Below, piece by piece: positions 16,766-24,646 of a DNA stretch of 64,000 bases. Numbering within the stretch: the first letter of the stretch is position 1; each line of letters opens with the position of its first letter. The position numbers were made by a program, and so were the translations under genes. The DNA is taken from assembly GCA_031254035.1 (NCBI GenBank), contig JAIRVF010000127.1, forward strand, positions 30,402 to 94,401, given 5' to 3'. The DNA comes from Paenibacillus sp. (GTDB lineage: Bacteria; Bacillota; Bacilli; Paenibacillales; Paenibacillaceae). The notes beneath the pieces were generated by a model. The model had not been told where the DNA came from. It did no database searches and saw only the letters and a program-made list of their open reading frames with translations.

Positions 16766-17728
16766 ATGAGCCGCCAATTATCTTTCCGTGAGGATGGAAC
16801 ATTTACAATTGTACAATTCACCGATCTCCATTGGAAAAATGGAGAACCCGAGGATCAGCACACCCGCGCAATTATGGAACGGACCCTGGATGAGGAACAA
16901 CCGGACATGGTTGTCTTTACAGGCGACGTTATCTATACCGGTCCCGTTTCACCAGGTGTCACCGAATGCCAGAATCCCGAGCAGGCTTTCCGGGATGCCG
17001 TAAGTTGCGTTGAACAGCGCGGCATTCCTTGGGGCGTTGTTTTCGGCAATCATGACACGGAGCAGCACATCACCCGTGAAGAACTGATGCAGGTTGTCAT
17101 AACGCATAAGCACACCATAGCCGAATCCGGACCAAAAGAAATCACCGGTGAAGGCAACTATACGATCGAACTCGTAGATGCCGAGGGAAAACCGGCGGCC
17201 AATCTATATTTCCTGGATTCCGGCAATGAATCACCGCTGGAGCATGTTCCCTATTACAACTGGATTCAGCGCGATCAGATTCAGTGGCTGGTCAATGAAT
17301 CTGGGCGGCTCAACCCTGACAGCCAGGCGCCCAAACTGCCGGCCCTAGCCTTCTTCCATATTCCGGTTCCAGAATATCAGGAAGTATGGGATACGCAAAC
17401 CTGTTATGGCCACAAACATGAACGAGTTTGCTGTGCCCCTGTTAACTCAGGATTGTTCACGGCTCTTCTTGAAATGGGTGATGTAGTCGGCACGTTTTGC
17501 GGCCATGATCACGTCAATGATTTTGAAGGGACGCTGCACGGTATCCGCCTCTGCTACGGGCGGGCAAGTGGCTTTAGCACTTACGGCAAGAAAGGATTCA
17601 AACGCGGCGCGCGTGTTATCCGCCTAACGGCAGGAAAATCCGACTTCTCCACTTGGCTGCGCCTTGAGGATGGATCAGTCGTCAGCCAGCAGCCTGCCCA
17701 TCACCCTGGAGACGATAACGAAAAATAA
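16766..17728 (+). CDS. Metallophosphoesterase
   Basis: A 320-residue calcineurin-like phosphoesterase. Metal-ligand motifs in order: TDLHW near residue 21 (D-x-H), GDVI near 51, FGNHD near 88-92 (GNHD/E), FFHIPVPE near 195 and FCGHDHVNDFEG near 240-251 (GHxH). The fold resembles the purple-acid-phosphatase-like group of single-domain bacterial enzymes; no signal peptide, so cytoplasmic. ATG 16766 follows AAGGAGG; the TTG at 16745 lies before this site. It is followed after 21 bp by an EamA transporter in one operon, divergent from DeoR. Substrate unknown, possibly a sugar or polyol phosphate. Confidence 0.9.
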   Translation: MSRQLSFREDGTFTIVQFTDLHWKNGEPEDQHTRAIMERTLDEEQPDMVVFTGDVIYTGPVSPGVTECQNPEQAFRDAVSCVEQRGIPWGVVFGNHDTEQHITREELMQVVITHKHTIAESGPKEITGEGNYTIELVDAEGKPAANLYFLDSGNESPLEHVPYYNWIQRDQIQWLVNESGRLNPDSQAPKLPALAFFHIPVPEYQEVWDTQTCYGHKHERVCCAPVNSGLFTALLEMGDVVGTFCGHDHVNDFEGTLHGIRLCYGRASGFSTYGKKGFKRGARVIRLTAGKSDFSTWLRLEDGSVVSQQPAHHPGDDNEK

Positions 17729-17749
17729 AATTAAGGAGTCTTTGCATCT

Positions 17750-18604
17750 ATGCTTTTACCTATAATGCTAGTTCTGGCTTCCGGGGTGGCGCATGCCGTC
17801 TGGAGCATGTTCGCCAAACGGAGCTTGAACAAAGGCGTGTTTCTTTGGTCGATCATGATGATTCCATCCGTCCTGCTGCTACCGGTTCTAATAGCCGAGT
17901 TATGGAAGCATCCACTTTCGTGGGGCGATTACCTATTACTGCTTCTGTCGGTTATCTTACAAGGCCTGTACTCGTGGTTGCTGTCTAAAACTTATGAACT
18001 CGGCGACTTATCGCAAATTTATCCGATTATGCGCGGCACCAGCACGCTTTTGATTCCTCTGATCGGCGTCGCTTTCCTTCATGAATCGCTGTCCGCTTTC
18101 GGATGGATCGGAATTTTATTTATGATCGCAGGCTTCTTCTTCCTGAGCGGAATCGGCCAAGGAGGCAAACAAAGCTCTCAGCCGCAGAGTCTCAAACCAT
18201 TTCTTCTGGCGCTTTGCGTTGGTCTTTGCACTACCTGTTATGTATTCGTGGATAAGTTGAACCTGCAAAATGTCTCTCCTTTGGCACTGCTTGAGGTAAC
18301 GAATATTGGGTTTGTGGCCGGTTTGACTCCACTCGTACTCCGTTCCCGCGCGCTGCGGCAAGAATGGAGAAAAAACCGGTCCACCATTTTCCTCGGGGCG
18401 ATTTTGAACCCCGGTTCATACCTGCTTTTCCTCTTCGCGATGCAGCAGGCGCCTATGGCCCATATCAGTCCATTGCGGGAGATCGGCACCGTGTTTGCCA
18501 CCTTCCTAGGTGTTCTCATCCTGAAGGAGCAGCAGGGACTAAAACGTATTGCGTCTTCCATTGTGGTGTTCTGTGGGATTATGTTGATCGGAATGTTAGG
18601 ATAG
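17750..18604 (+). CDS. EamA/DMT family transporter
   Basis: A 284-residue membrane protein with about ten hydrophobic helices arranged as two EamA repeats, first half ending FLHESLSAFGWIGILFMIAG and second half ending LKEQQGLKRIASSIVVFCG. Start ATG 17750 follows AAGGAG. It is the second gene of the metallophosphoesterase operon and the last before a terminator, suggesting uptake or export of the compound that the phosphoesterase acts on. Paralogue of the transporter at 3534. Confidence 0.88.
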   Translation: MLLPIMLVLASGVAHAVWSMFAKRSLNKGVFLWSIMMIPSVLLLPVLIAELWKHPLSWGDYLLLLLSVILQGLYSWLLSKTYELGDLSQIYPIMRGTSTLLIPLIGVAFLHESLSAFGWIGILFMIAGFFFLSGIGQGGKQSSQPQSLKPFLLALCVGLCTTCYVFVDKLNLQNVSPLALLEVTNIGFVAGLTPLVLRSRALRQEWRKNRSTIFLGAILNPGSYLLFLFAMQQAPMAHISPLREIGTVFATFLGVLILKEQQGLKRIASSIVVFCGIMLIGMLG

Positions 18605-18616
18605 AAACCAAAAAAG

Positions 18617-18648
18617 AACGGGCGAGCTGAAAGGCTTCCCGTTTTTTA
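18617..18648 (+). terminator. Terminator of the metallophosphoesterase/EamA operon
   Basis: AACGGG (18617-18622) pairs with CCCGTT (18638-18643) and is followed by TTTTT. Confidence 0.75.
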
Positions 18649-18780
18649 TGATTTAAAGTGTATTGGTCGTCCCCAGTTCCTCGCCCTGATAATATAAGGC
18701 ATTCCTCTCAGCGTATGCAGCAGCTTGCCAGAATTTTGGGCGACTCCTTACGATACTTGCCATCGGGGATCATATAGAAT

Positions 18781-19764
18781 ATGGTTAATTATATGAAAAT
18801 ATTGGATTTAAGAGTATCAGCAATAGTGGAAAACAAGGAGGCGTTAAGACTGGATACGAAAGAAATGCTAGAACAGGAAAAAGACTTTGGTTTTGCCCGA
18901 GTGTACGCTGTAGAGCTAAAATACAAGCAGCCGCCGAAGCTCGATCGAAACATGCTTTACGAGAAGATGGAACTTTATACAGGTAAGGTTGATCGCGGAG
19001 AAAAGCATCCTCCGGATGCCGCGGGACTTGCCGTGTGGGAAGCGAACAATCAGGAAGATCAGGATCTGCTGCATTTTTTCCATTTGAATTATATGGTTCA
19101 ATATGCGCAAGACGAAATGCCGGCGCAAACCAGCCTAATGAGTATGGAAAACAGCCCGGTTACGGACTACGAGACAGCCATTCAGCAATCCTGGCATTGG
19201 CAGGAAGCCGCTCAAGTTGTGAGTGAGTGCGAGCACACGCTGTTAATGGTTGACATGATGGCATCGGGGCTCGATCCCAAATCCCGTTTGCAATTGTTCA
19301 CCGGTTCGCTGCGAGCGGTCCTTGAAACAGCGCCTTGCGACGCCATCTATTTCCGGGAAAGCGACAAGTTGGTCGAGCCTAGCGCTTATCTAGCTGCGAT
19401 TGAAGAAGGAGAGCTGTTATACGGTGCGCTGAACATACGTTTTTATAATGTCGAAGGCACCGGTAGCGAACGCTCCGAAGGTCTGATGGATTCATTAGGA
19501 CTCGCCGCGCTTGGCATTCCTGATGTTCAGTGTCATTATTACGATCTGGAACCTGATGAGGTAGCCGGGAATCTGCTCAATATCGCCTATTATTTATTCG
19601 ACCGCGGCGACGTTATTTCCGATGGGGAAACAATTGGTTTCACCGAAGAAATGCGCTGGCGCTGCGAACACCAATACGCATTGGCCACACCGCACCGGGT
19701 TGTCATCGATATCGATCCGGGAGAACCTTATTATGCAGGAAGACAAGGTGTAGAGCGGTCGTAG
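18781..19764 (+). CDS. DUF4261 domain protein
   Basis: A 327-residue soluble protein. The C-terminal half matches the DUF4261 pattern: AIYFRESDKLVEPSAYLAAI near residue 196, ALNIRFYNVEG near 218, GLMDSLGLAALGIPDVQCHY near 232-252 and a final block starting DGETIGFTE near 283. The N-terminal half is not assigned. DUF4261 proteins have no established activity and often occur near type VII/toxin-type loci or alone; here it stands alone. Start ATG 18781 has only a weak GGGGAT upstream; ATG 18793 (MKILDLRV) is possible. Confidence 0.8.
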   Translation: MVNYMKILDLRVSAIVENKEALRLDTKEMLEQEKDFGFARVYAVELKYKQPPKLDRNMLYEKMELYTGKVDRGEKHPPDAAGLAVWEANNQEDQDLLHFFHLNYMVQYAQDEMPAQTSLMSMENSPVTDYETAIQQSWHWQEAAQVVSECEHTLLMVDMMASGLDPKSRLQLFTGSLRAVLETAPCDAIYFRESDKLVEPSAYLAAIEEGELLYGALNIRFYNVEGTGSERSEGLMDSLGLAALGIPDVQCHYYDLEPDEVAGNLLNIAYYLFDRGDVISDGETIGFTEEMRWRCEHQYALATPHRVVIDIDPGEPYYAGRQGVERS

Positions 19765-19791
19765 AACAACCAACCCATTATCTTGTTATAA

Positions 19792-20082
19792 GAGGTTGTT
19801 CAAAAAGTCCAATTTTGATCACGAAGTGAATCAGGAAGCTAGTTCAGCATCGAATCTTGAATTCAGCCGGGCCTAAGCAGATGCTTACGAAGTAATGTTT
19901 CCTTCGGAAACATCTCAGGTGCTCACGTACCCACTACAAGTAGATGCTTACGAAGTCGTTTTCTACGAAAACGTGTAGCTCCGCTCCTCAGTCCCTAGCT
20001 TCATTCAACTCAAGCGTTTTGAAAAAACGCACATCGGAAGCATAAGCTTCGGTGCTGAAAATCACCCTTTTTGAACACGCAC
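19792..20082. mobile_element. MITE-like element, 291 bp, with terminal inverted repeats
   Basis: The left end GAGGTTGTTCAAAAAG (19792-19807) and the right end CTTTTTGAACACGCAC (20067-20082) are inverted copies sharing a perfect TGTTCAAAAAG core. Both ends abut TATAA (19787-19791 and 20083-20087), a likely 5-bp target duplication. Inside there is no ORF. AGATGCTTACGAAGT occurs twice (from about 19879 and 19942), each followed by a small hairpin (ATGTTTCC paired with GGAAACAT, and CGTTTTC paired with GAAAACG). Confidence 0.6.
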
Positions 20083-20111
20083 TATAAATAATATTATTTC
20101 AATAGATAGAG

Positions 20112-20153
20112 GCCAGTCTGTCACCGCGGAAAATCGCGTCAGACTGGTTTTTT
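20112..20153 (+). terminator. Terminator, plus strand
   Basis: CCAGTCTG (20113-20120) pairs with CAGACTGG (20140-20147), followed by TTTTTT. It lies downstream of DUF4261 across the MITE-like element and probably was that gene's terminator. Confidence 0.75.
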
Positions 20154-20390
20154 AATTATTCAATCGATTGAAGATAACCAGTAATCTGCCCAAATCCTAT
20201 CTGGCTTGAACCCTCTCCCCTGCCTTCTTTTCAGGATACTCCATAGGCCCCACTTTGGTTTTTCGTTTCTGGTTGCCGTTATTATTTATTCATTTCACGT
20301 GAACCTCGCAGCCTCCCCATATCATCTAACAGGTAATAGAGCTGATTGCCTTGCGAAATCAATTACGATTGGAAAGGACTTGACGCATCA

Positions 20391-20513
20391 ATGCAAAATA
20401 CAGTTCAAAAAGCGTTGAAAGACTTGGATCCAAAGCGTAAGTTCGAAATCCAGGAAATCGCCACTTTTGCAGCAGCAGAAAGGAGTTATTGTTCGGAATG
20501 GATTCTAACATAG
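20391..20513 (+). CDS. Possible small protein upstream of the DUF4179 gene
   Basis: A 40-codon frame from ATG 20391 to TAG 20511-20513, preceded by GGAAAGGA. It overlaps the DUF4179 start by 16 bp in another frame, so it could be a leader whose translation opens the anti-sigma start. The peptide is rich in charged residues (VQKALKDLDPKRKFEIQEI) and has no recognised family. Codon use is plausible but unproven. The preceding 20160-20390 holds nothing else I can name. Confidence 0.35.
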   Translation: MQNTVQKALKDLDPKRKFEIQEIATFAAAERSYCSEWILT

Positions 20514-21901
20514 ATCAACAAATTCGGCAGCGCCTGACTTCGGGAGATGGTCCCGAAATTCCGATGATCGTCAAATCGAGGCTGGAAGAAGCGCTTCAAG
20601 CAATTGAAGCAGAGCCCATACCTATGAAGTGCTGCAACCAGTCCCATCGCCGTAAGTCATGGGTCATCGCGGCTGCTGTTTTCCTTGCCGTCGGGGGGAC
20701 CTTTGCATCTGGTTTTGTCTCGCCCGCGATGGCCGAAACTTTAAAAATGGTCCCGTTTATCGGTCAAATCTTCGATACGATGGGAGATGAAGCCGTGCAA
20801 AATGCCAACCGGAAGGGCTTGTCCTTCCCCGTCAACTTAAGCGCAGCAGATCAAGGCATTACGCTGACCGTTACCGAGATTCTATATGACGGCGTTGAAA
20901 TCAAGCTCGGCGTGAAGGAAACACCGGATGCGTCAAGCAAGCTGCCTGTAATTACCGATACAACGTACAGATATGAAATCCGACTCAACTCGGATCTAGA
21001 TGAGCCAACCCACAACTGGACTCATGCCTACACCCAAGTCCGCACCGACACACCGGTGCAAAATATCGGAATTGTGACTTTTGAAGCGCTTAGCGCAGAA
21101 GAGCGCAACGCCACAATGCCTAAAGAATTCCCGCTTTCGTTTGAGGTCAAAAAAGTCGGAACGGTTGCAGGAAGCTGGAAGTTCGAGGTGCCTGTCCAAA
21201 TGAATGATGCGCTAACCAACAAAATCACTCCGATGCAAACAAAAAAAGCGTACGACGGTATCGGATCGGTTCAGCTTCAATCCGTCATGGCTTCGCCGCT
21301 TGGCGTCGAGATTCAATTCAAAACAACCGAAAGTACATCACCGGATACCCCAAACGCTTGGAGTGGTTTTAACAGCGTCTATTTATTGACAGACGAGAAC
21401 GGTTATATCATTTCATCGGCAGGTGGATCTGGAGGTCCAAGTGAGCAAAAGCAGCCAAATCTGGTGGAGATGAAACATATAAGAAAATACGATCCTCTGC
21501 CTGACCATACGAAGAACCTCATCTTCAAGCCGTACAAGCCTGGAAAACGAGTTGGAGATGCCGCGGTCGCGCTGAATCCAAGTGCTCTCCCGCTTACCTT
21601 GCAGCAAGGGGAAGTCGGCTCGGTAACAGTAAAAAGCATGGCTTTCGGGGAAGATCGGGTTACCATTCATTATGATGTGAAAGGCAACTCGCCTGTCGAA
21701 CAGAATGGGGCGGTTCTTTTCATACAAGACGGCAAAAAATTCTACACCGGGGCATCAAAACTGATCCAGGTGGAAGGCGAAGTATATTCGTATGTTGGCG
21801 AATTCCCGCTGTCTAAGGATAAAGAGATCAAATTGTACTCAAGTAAAATGCAGCCTGCAACTTATTTCAAGGAGCTTGAATTCCAAGTCCATGTACCTTA
21901 G
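20498..21901 (+). CDS. DUF4179 domain protein (probable anti-sigma factor)
   Basis: A 467-residue single-span membrane protein. After a 55-residue cytoplasmic part come a transmembrane helix (WVIAAAVFLAVGGTFASGFV, near residues 52-71) and the DUF4179 signature FIGQIFDTMGDEAVQNA near 90. The remainder is an extracytoplasmic beta-rich domain. Such proteins are usually co-encoded with ECF sigma factors and sequester them. Here it precedes the sigma gene by 44 bp, the reverse of the common order. Start is ATG 20498 or TTG 20489; the AGGAG site is 12 nt from the former and 3 nt from the latter. Confidence 0.88.
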   Translation: MDSNIDQQIRQRLTSGDGPEIPMIVKSRLEEALQAIEAEPIPMKCCNQSHRRKSWVIAAAVFLAVGGTFASGFVSPAMAETLKMVPFIGQIFDTMGDEAVQNANRKGLSFPVNLSAADQGITLTVTEILYDGVEIKLGVKETPDASSKLPVITDTTYRYEIRLNSDLDEPTHNWTHAYTQVRTDTPVQNIGIVTFEALSAEERNATMPKEFPLSFEVKKVGTVAGSWKFEVPVQMNDALTNKITPMQTKKAYDGIGSVQLQSVMASPLGVEIQFKTTESTSPDTPNAWSGFNSVYLLTDENGYIISSAGGSGGPSEQKQPNLVEMKHIRKYDPLPDHTKNLIFKPYKPGKRVGDAAVALNPSALPLTLQQGEVGSVTVKSMAFGEDRVTIHYDVKGNSPVEQNGAVLFIQDGKKFYTGASKLIQVEGEVYSYVGEFPLSKDKEIKLYSSKMQPATYFKELEFQVHVP

Positions 21902-21945
21902 GCCCAGGGTGTAATTGAACCATTTCTGCAAAGGAGACTATCATT

Positions 21946-22482
21946 GTGCAGCAGGAACTAGAACTATTGGCAGCAATGGCATGCAAAGGCGATAAAAATG
22001 CGTTTGGGACGCTGATACGTGCCCATGAAGCTTGTCTTTACCGCATTGCCAAAACGATTGTTTATTCCGATGAAGATTGTGCGGATGCCATACAAGAGGC
22101 GGTGCTAAAAGCATACCGTTCCATTCGTTCGCTGCGTGAACCGAAATATTTCAAAACATGGCTTATTCGCATACTCATCAACGAGTGCCGTACGCTGCTT
22201 CGCCAAAAAAAGATAACCATTCCATTTACTGAACTTCAGCATACTCCTACCAAATCAGATGATTATGGGCAGATGGAAATGATCGATATCGTCAACCATT
22301 TGGAGGAAGACTTGCGGGTTGTCGTTACCCTGTTCTATATTGAAGATTTGCCGTTAAAAGAGATCGCCGAGCTGCTGGATCAGCCTGTCGGTACGATCAA
22401 GTCCCGCCTGTACCGGGCGCGGAGCACGCTGGCGAAATTACTTCATGTTCAAAATGACGTCAAAAAGGAACTACTGATCTAG
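21946..22482 (+). CDS. ECF-type RNA polymerase sigma factor
   Basis: A 178-residue sigma-70 family protein with region 2 (FGTLIRAHEACLYRIAKTI and DCADAIQEAVLKAYRSI, near residues 20-65) and region 4 (LKEIAELLDQPVGTIKSRLY near residues 145-165). Start GTG 21946 follows AAGGAG. It is co-transcribed with the DUF4179 protein that probably holds it inactive at the membrane. A signal at the surface would release it to direct transcription, likely including its own operon. Regulon unknown. Confidence 0.92.
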   Translation: MQQELELLAAMACKGDKNAFGTLIRAHEACLYRIAKTIVYSDEDCADAIQEAVLKAYRSIRSLREPKYFKTWLIRILINECRTLLRQKKITIPFTELQHTPTKSDDYGQMEMIDIVNHLEEDLRVVVTLFYIEDLPLKEIAELLDQPVGTIKSRLYRARSTLAKLLHVQNDVKKELLI

Positions 22483-22490
22483 ATAAATCA

Positions 22491-22543
22491 AAAACTCCCC
22501 CTGAAGCGAAACATGTCGTTTCCACTTTTGGGGGAGTTTTTTA
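22491..22543. terminator. Bidirectional terminator between sigma and esterase-like genes
   Basis: AAAACTCCCCC (22491-22501) pairs with GGGGGAGTTTTTT (22531-22543). T runs on both strands fit the two convergent genes. Confidence 0.85.
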
Positions 22544-22611
22544 CCTAAATGGATGCAGTCTCTGCTGCTCTCTTGGCCAATTGTTTTTTCGGACCCGTCT
22601 TTGAATCTACC

Positions 22612-23973
22612 TTAGTACTTTGTAGTCGGCTCCTTTACTTTATCGAACACGATAATGCCATCATACTGTTCCTTCGGCACAAACTTCATCACCATTGGTT
22701 CGATGATTTCAGAGGTCATGCCATCCTCGGCGGCATAAGTTGGCTTGAACATCCAGGCATTGTTTTTATTCGGCGACTTGTGCTTGGATAAATCAGCGAA
22801 GGCAATTTTATAACCGCTTTGTATAAACAGATTCTCTAGGCTTCCCTTCGGCATCGGTTTAATTTGAAACAGCTTCTGCGTCGTGATCGTGCTTGCTTGC
22901 CCGCTGTTCATATACAGGCCGATGACATATTCTTTATCCTTCAGTTTTTTGTTCAGCAGTTCACCCATGCTCGTAAAGCTGTTGATCCATTTTCCCTGTT
23001 CTTTGGTGGCGATTTTGGATGTGTTTTTTGCCAAATGGTCGTTATGTGCCCACAAAATCACTTTTTTCCCTGGATACATCTCCTTCATTAACCATTCCAC
23101 GTTTTCCGTCATGATCCGATCTCTGAATTCATAACCTTCCTTCGTATTGTACATTCCCATTTCAATAAATTTGATGCGGTCTTCCAAGGTTTTCACAGCG
23201 ACGTCGAACAAGTGTGGATTTTTCGGATATGCCGCTACCAGCTCTTTTTTATGGTCTGTTATGAACTGGATTAATGCTCTGTATTTCGGTTCATATTCAT
23301 CTAAGACTTTCTTGATTTCCTGCTTGGCCTGTGGGTTATTGTCGTTATCTAGGCCATACTTGTTAAGAACCTCATAAAAATCGGTCATCGCCTGCATTTC
23401 AAAGTTAAAATAATCCTGCCCCTGTTCTTTGTCTACTTTTGCGATCCACTGCGAAACAAACTGCGTGAAATATCCCGATGTAAACTGCATATCATAACCG
23501 GCCAAGTATAGCGGCTTGTCGGTTTTGCTCTGCTTTTTAATATATTCGAACAGATTTAACGTCTCTTTGGAATGCCATATCGGAAAAATGGATCGTTCCA
23601 TCATCTGTTTTGGAGCCAGTGAATCCATATTTTCATAGGTCAAAAAGGAATCGCCAAGACCTGACTCAAACGCGATCACATCAAATCCGAGTTCTTCATG
23701 CAAATATTTGATCAATCTTGTTTTCATGCTGCTGTATTCGGCGACCCGGTGAAAGTTTTCCCCCAGGCTGACAACGGTTTTATCTTTCAAGATCGGTTTA
23801 AGAAATTCCAAATCTTTATAGTCGCTTGATGTGAGAGATTTTATTTCCTGAAAGTTCCCCTTCATTGCTGAACTGGTTTGTGCAGCTGCCGCGGAAGTGT
23901 TAACGGGCGCAAGCAATAGAGAAACAGCTAACCCCGCTGCGATCATGCCTGTAAAACGTTTCATGGCTTTCAT
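22612..23973 (-). CDS. Secreted erythromycin-esterase family protein
   Basis: A 453-residue protein with a clear signal peptide (MKRFTGMIAAGLAVSLLLAP then AAAAQ near residue 33). It has the erythromycin-esterase fold: VVSLGENFHR near residue 69, IAFESG near 100, LAGYDMQF near 158 and WAHNDHLAK near 308, with Glu and His residues at the expected active-site positions. EreA/EreB cleave macrolide lactones, but most homologues of this length have unknown substrates, and a secreted form argues against cytoplasmic antibiotic inactivation. Start ATG 23973 or 23964, both after GGAGG. Terminates at a shared hairpin. Confidence 0.85.
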   Translation of the reverse strand: MKAMKRFTGMIAAGLAVSLLLAPVNTSAAAAQTSSAMKGNFQEIKSLTSSDYKDLEFLKPILKDKTVVSLGENFHRVAEYSSMKTRLIKYLHEELGFDVIAFESGLGDSFLTYENMDSLAPKQMMERSIFPIWHSKETLNLFEYIKKQSKTDKPLYLAGYDMQFTSGYFTQFVSQWIAKVDKEQGQDYFNFEMQAMTDFYEVLNKYGLDNDNNPQAKQEIKKVLDEYEPKYRALIQFITDHKKELVAAYPKNPHLFDVAVKTLEDRIKFIEMGMYNTKEGYEFRDRIMTENVEWLMKEMYPGKKVILWAHNDHLAKNTSKIATKEQGKWINSFTSMGELLNKKLKDKEYVIGLYMNSGQASTITTQKLFQIKPMPKGSLENLFIQSGYKIAFADLSKHKSPNKNNAWMFKPTYAAEDGMTSEIIEPMVMKFVPKEQYDGIIVFDKVKEPTTKY

Positions 23974-24179
23974 TATTACGTTCTCCTCCCTTATTCCATT
24001 ACATCATTTTCTCTTCACAACCATCGTAACGAGAACTTATAAAGATTTTATAAAGATGAAAAAAATCTTATGGGCTGCTGAAATACCGCATAAATGCCGC
24101 ATAAATACACCAACATTGGAAAAATGCTATGATAGAATAGTTTTCCACAATTGCGAAGGAAATACGGAGGATCATACAT

Positions 24180-24581
24180 ATGCAAAAATTTGTTCACCAT
24201 ATCTGTATCCAGACCAATCAATACAATGAATCGTTGAGCTTTTACAGGGACGTGCTAGGATTTGAATTGATTAACGAATCTCCAAATTTCCATGGACGTC
24301 ATTATAATTCATGGTTAAGACTAGGAAGCTTCTGCATTGAATTGCAAACCGGAAAAATAGGAGAAACGCTGAGAGGCGCGGATTCGAATACCGAGGGTAT
24401 TATGCACTTATGTCTGTGGGTTGAGGATTTGATCCAGGAGGCCCAGAAAGTGAAGCAGCTCGGTTACAACTTTATTTTAAAAAACAACCAAGAGATATAT
24501 GAGGTCGAAAACGGGAGGCTATGTAAGCTAGTCGCGCCGGAAGGCACCATTATTGAGCTTCGAGATAACCAGGGTATATAA
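24180..24581 (+). CDS. VOC family protein
   Basis: A 133-residue vicinal-oxygen-chelate domain. The two halves start with FVHHICIQTN (His ligand near residue 7) and IMHLCLWVED (His near 76). SLSFYRDVLGFEL near 20 is the standard first helix and GTIIELRD near 122 gives the Glu ligand. Could be a lyase, dioxygenase or resistance-type protein. ATG 24180 follows GGAGG at 9 nt. Single gene ended by a terminator. Confidence 0.88.
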   Translation: MQKFVHHICIQTNQYNESLSFYRDVLGFELINESPNFHGRHYNSWLRLGSFCIELQTGKIGETLRGADSNTEGIMHLCLWVEDLIQEAQKVKQLGYNFILKNNQEIYEVENGRLCKLVAPEGTIIELRDNQGI

Positions 24582-24590
24582 TTCCTAAGC

Positions 24591-24640
24591 AAAAAGCCGA
24601 GGAAAACCAGGGAAAGATTCCTGTGTTTCACTCGGCTTTA
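24591..24640. terminator. Terminator between VOC and MFS genes
   Basis: AAAGCCGAG (24593-24601) pairs with CTCGGCTTT (24631-24639). T-rich on the plus side and, read the other way, A5 at 24591-24595 gives T5, so it may serve both convergent genes. Confidence 0.75.
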
Positions 24641-24646
24641 GTATAT

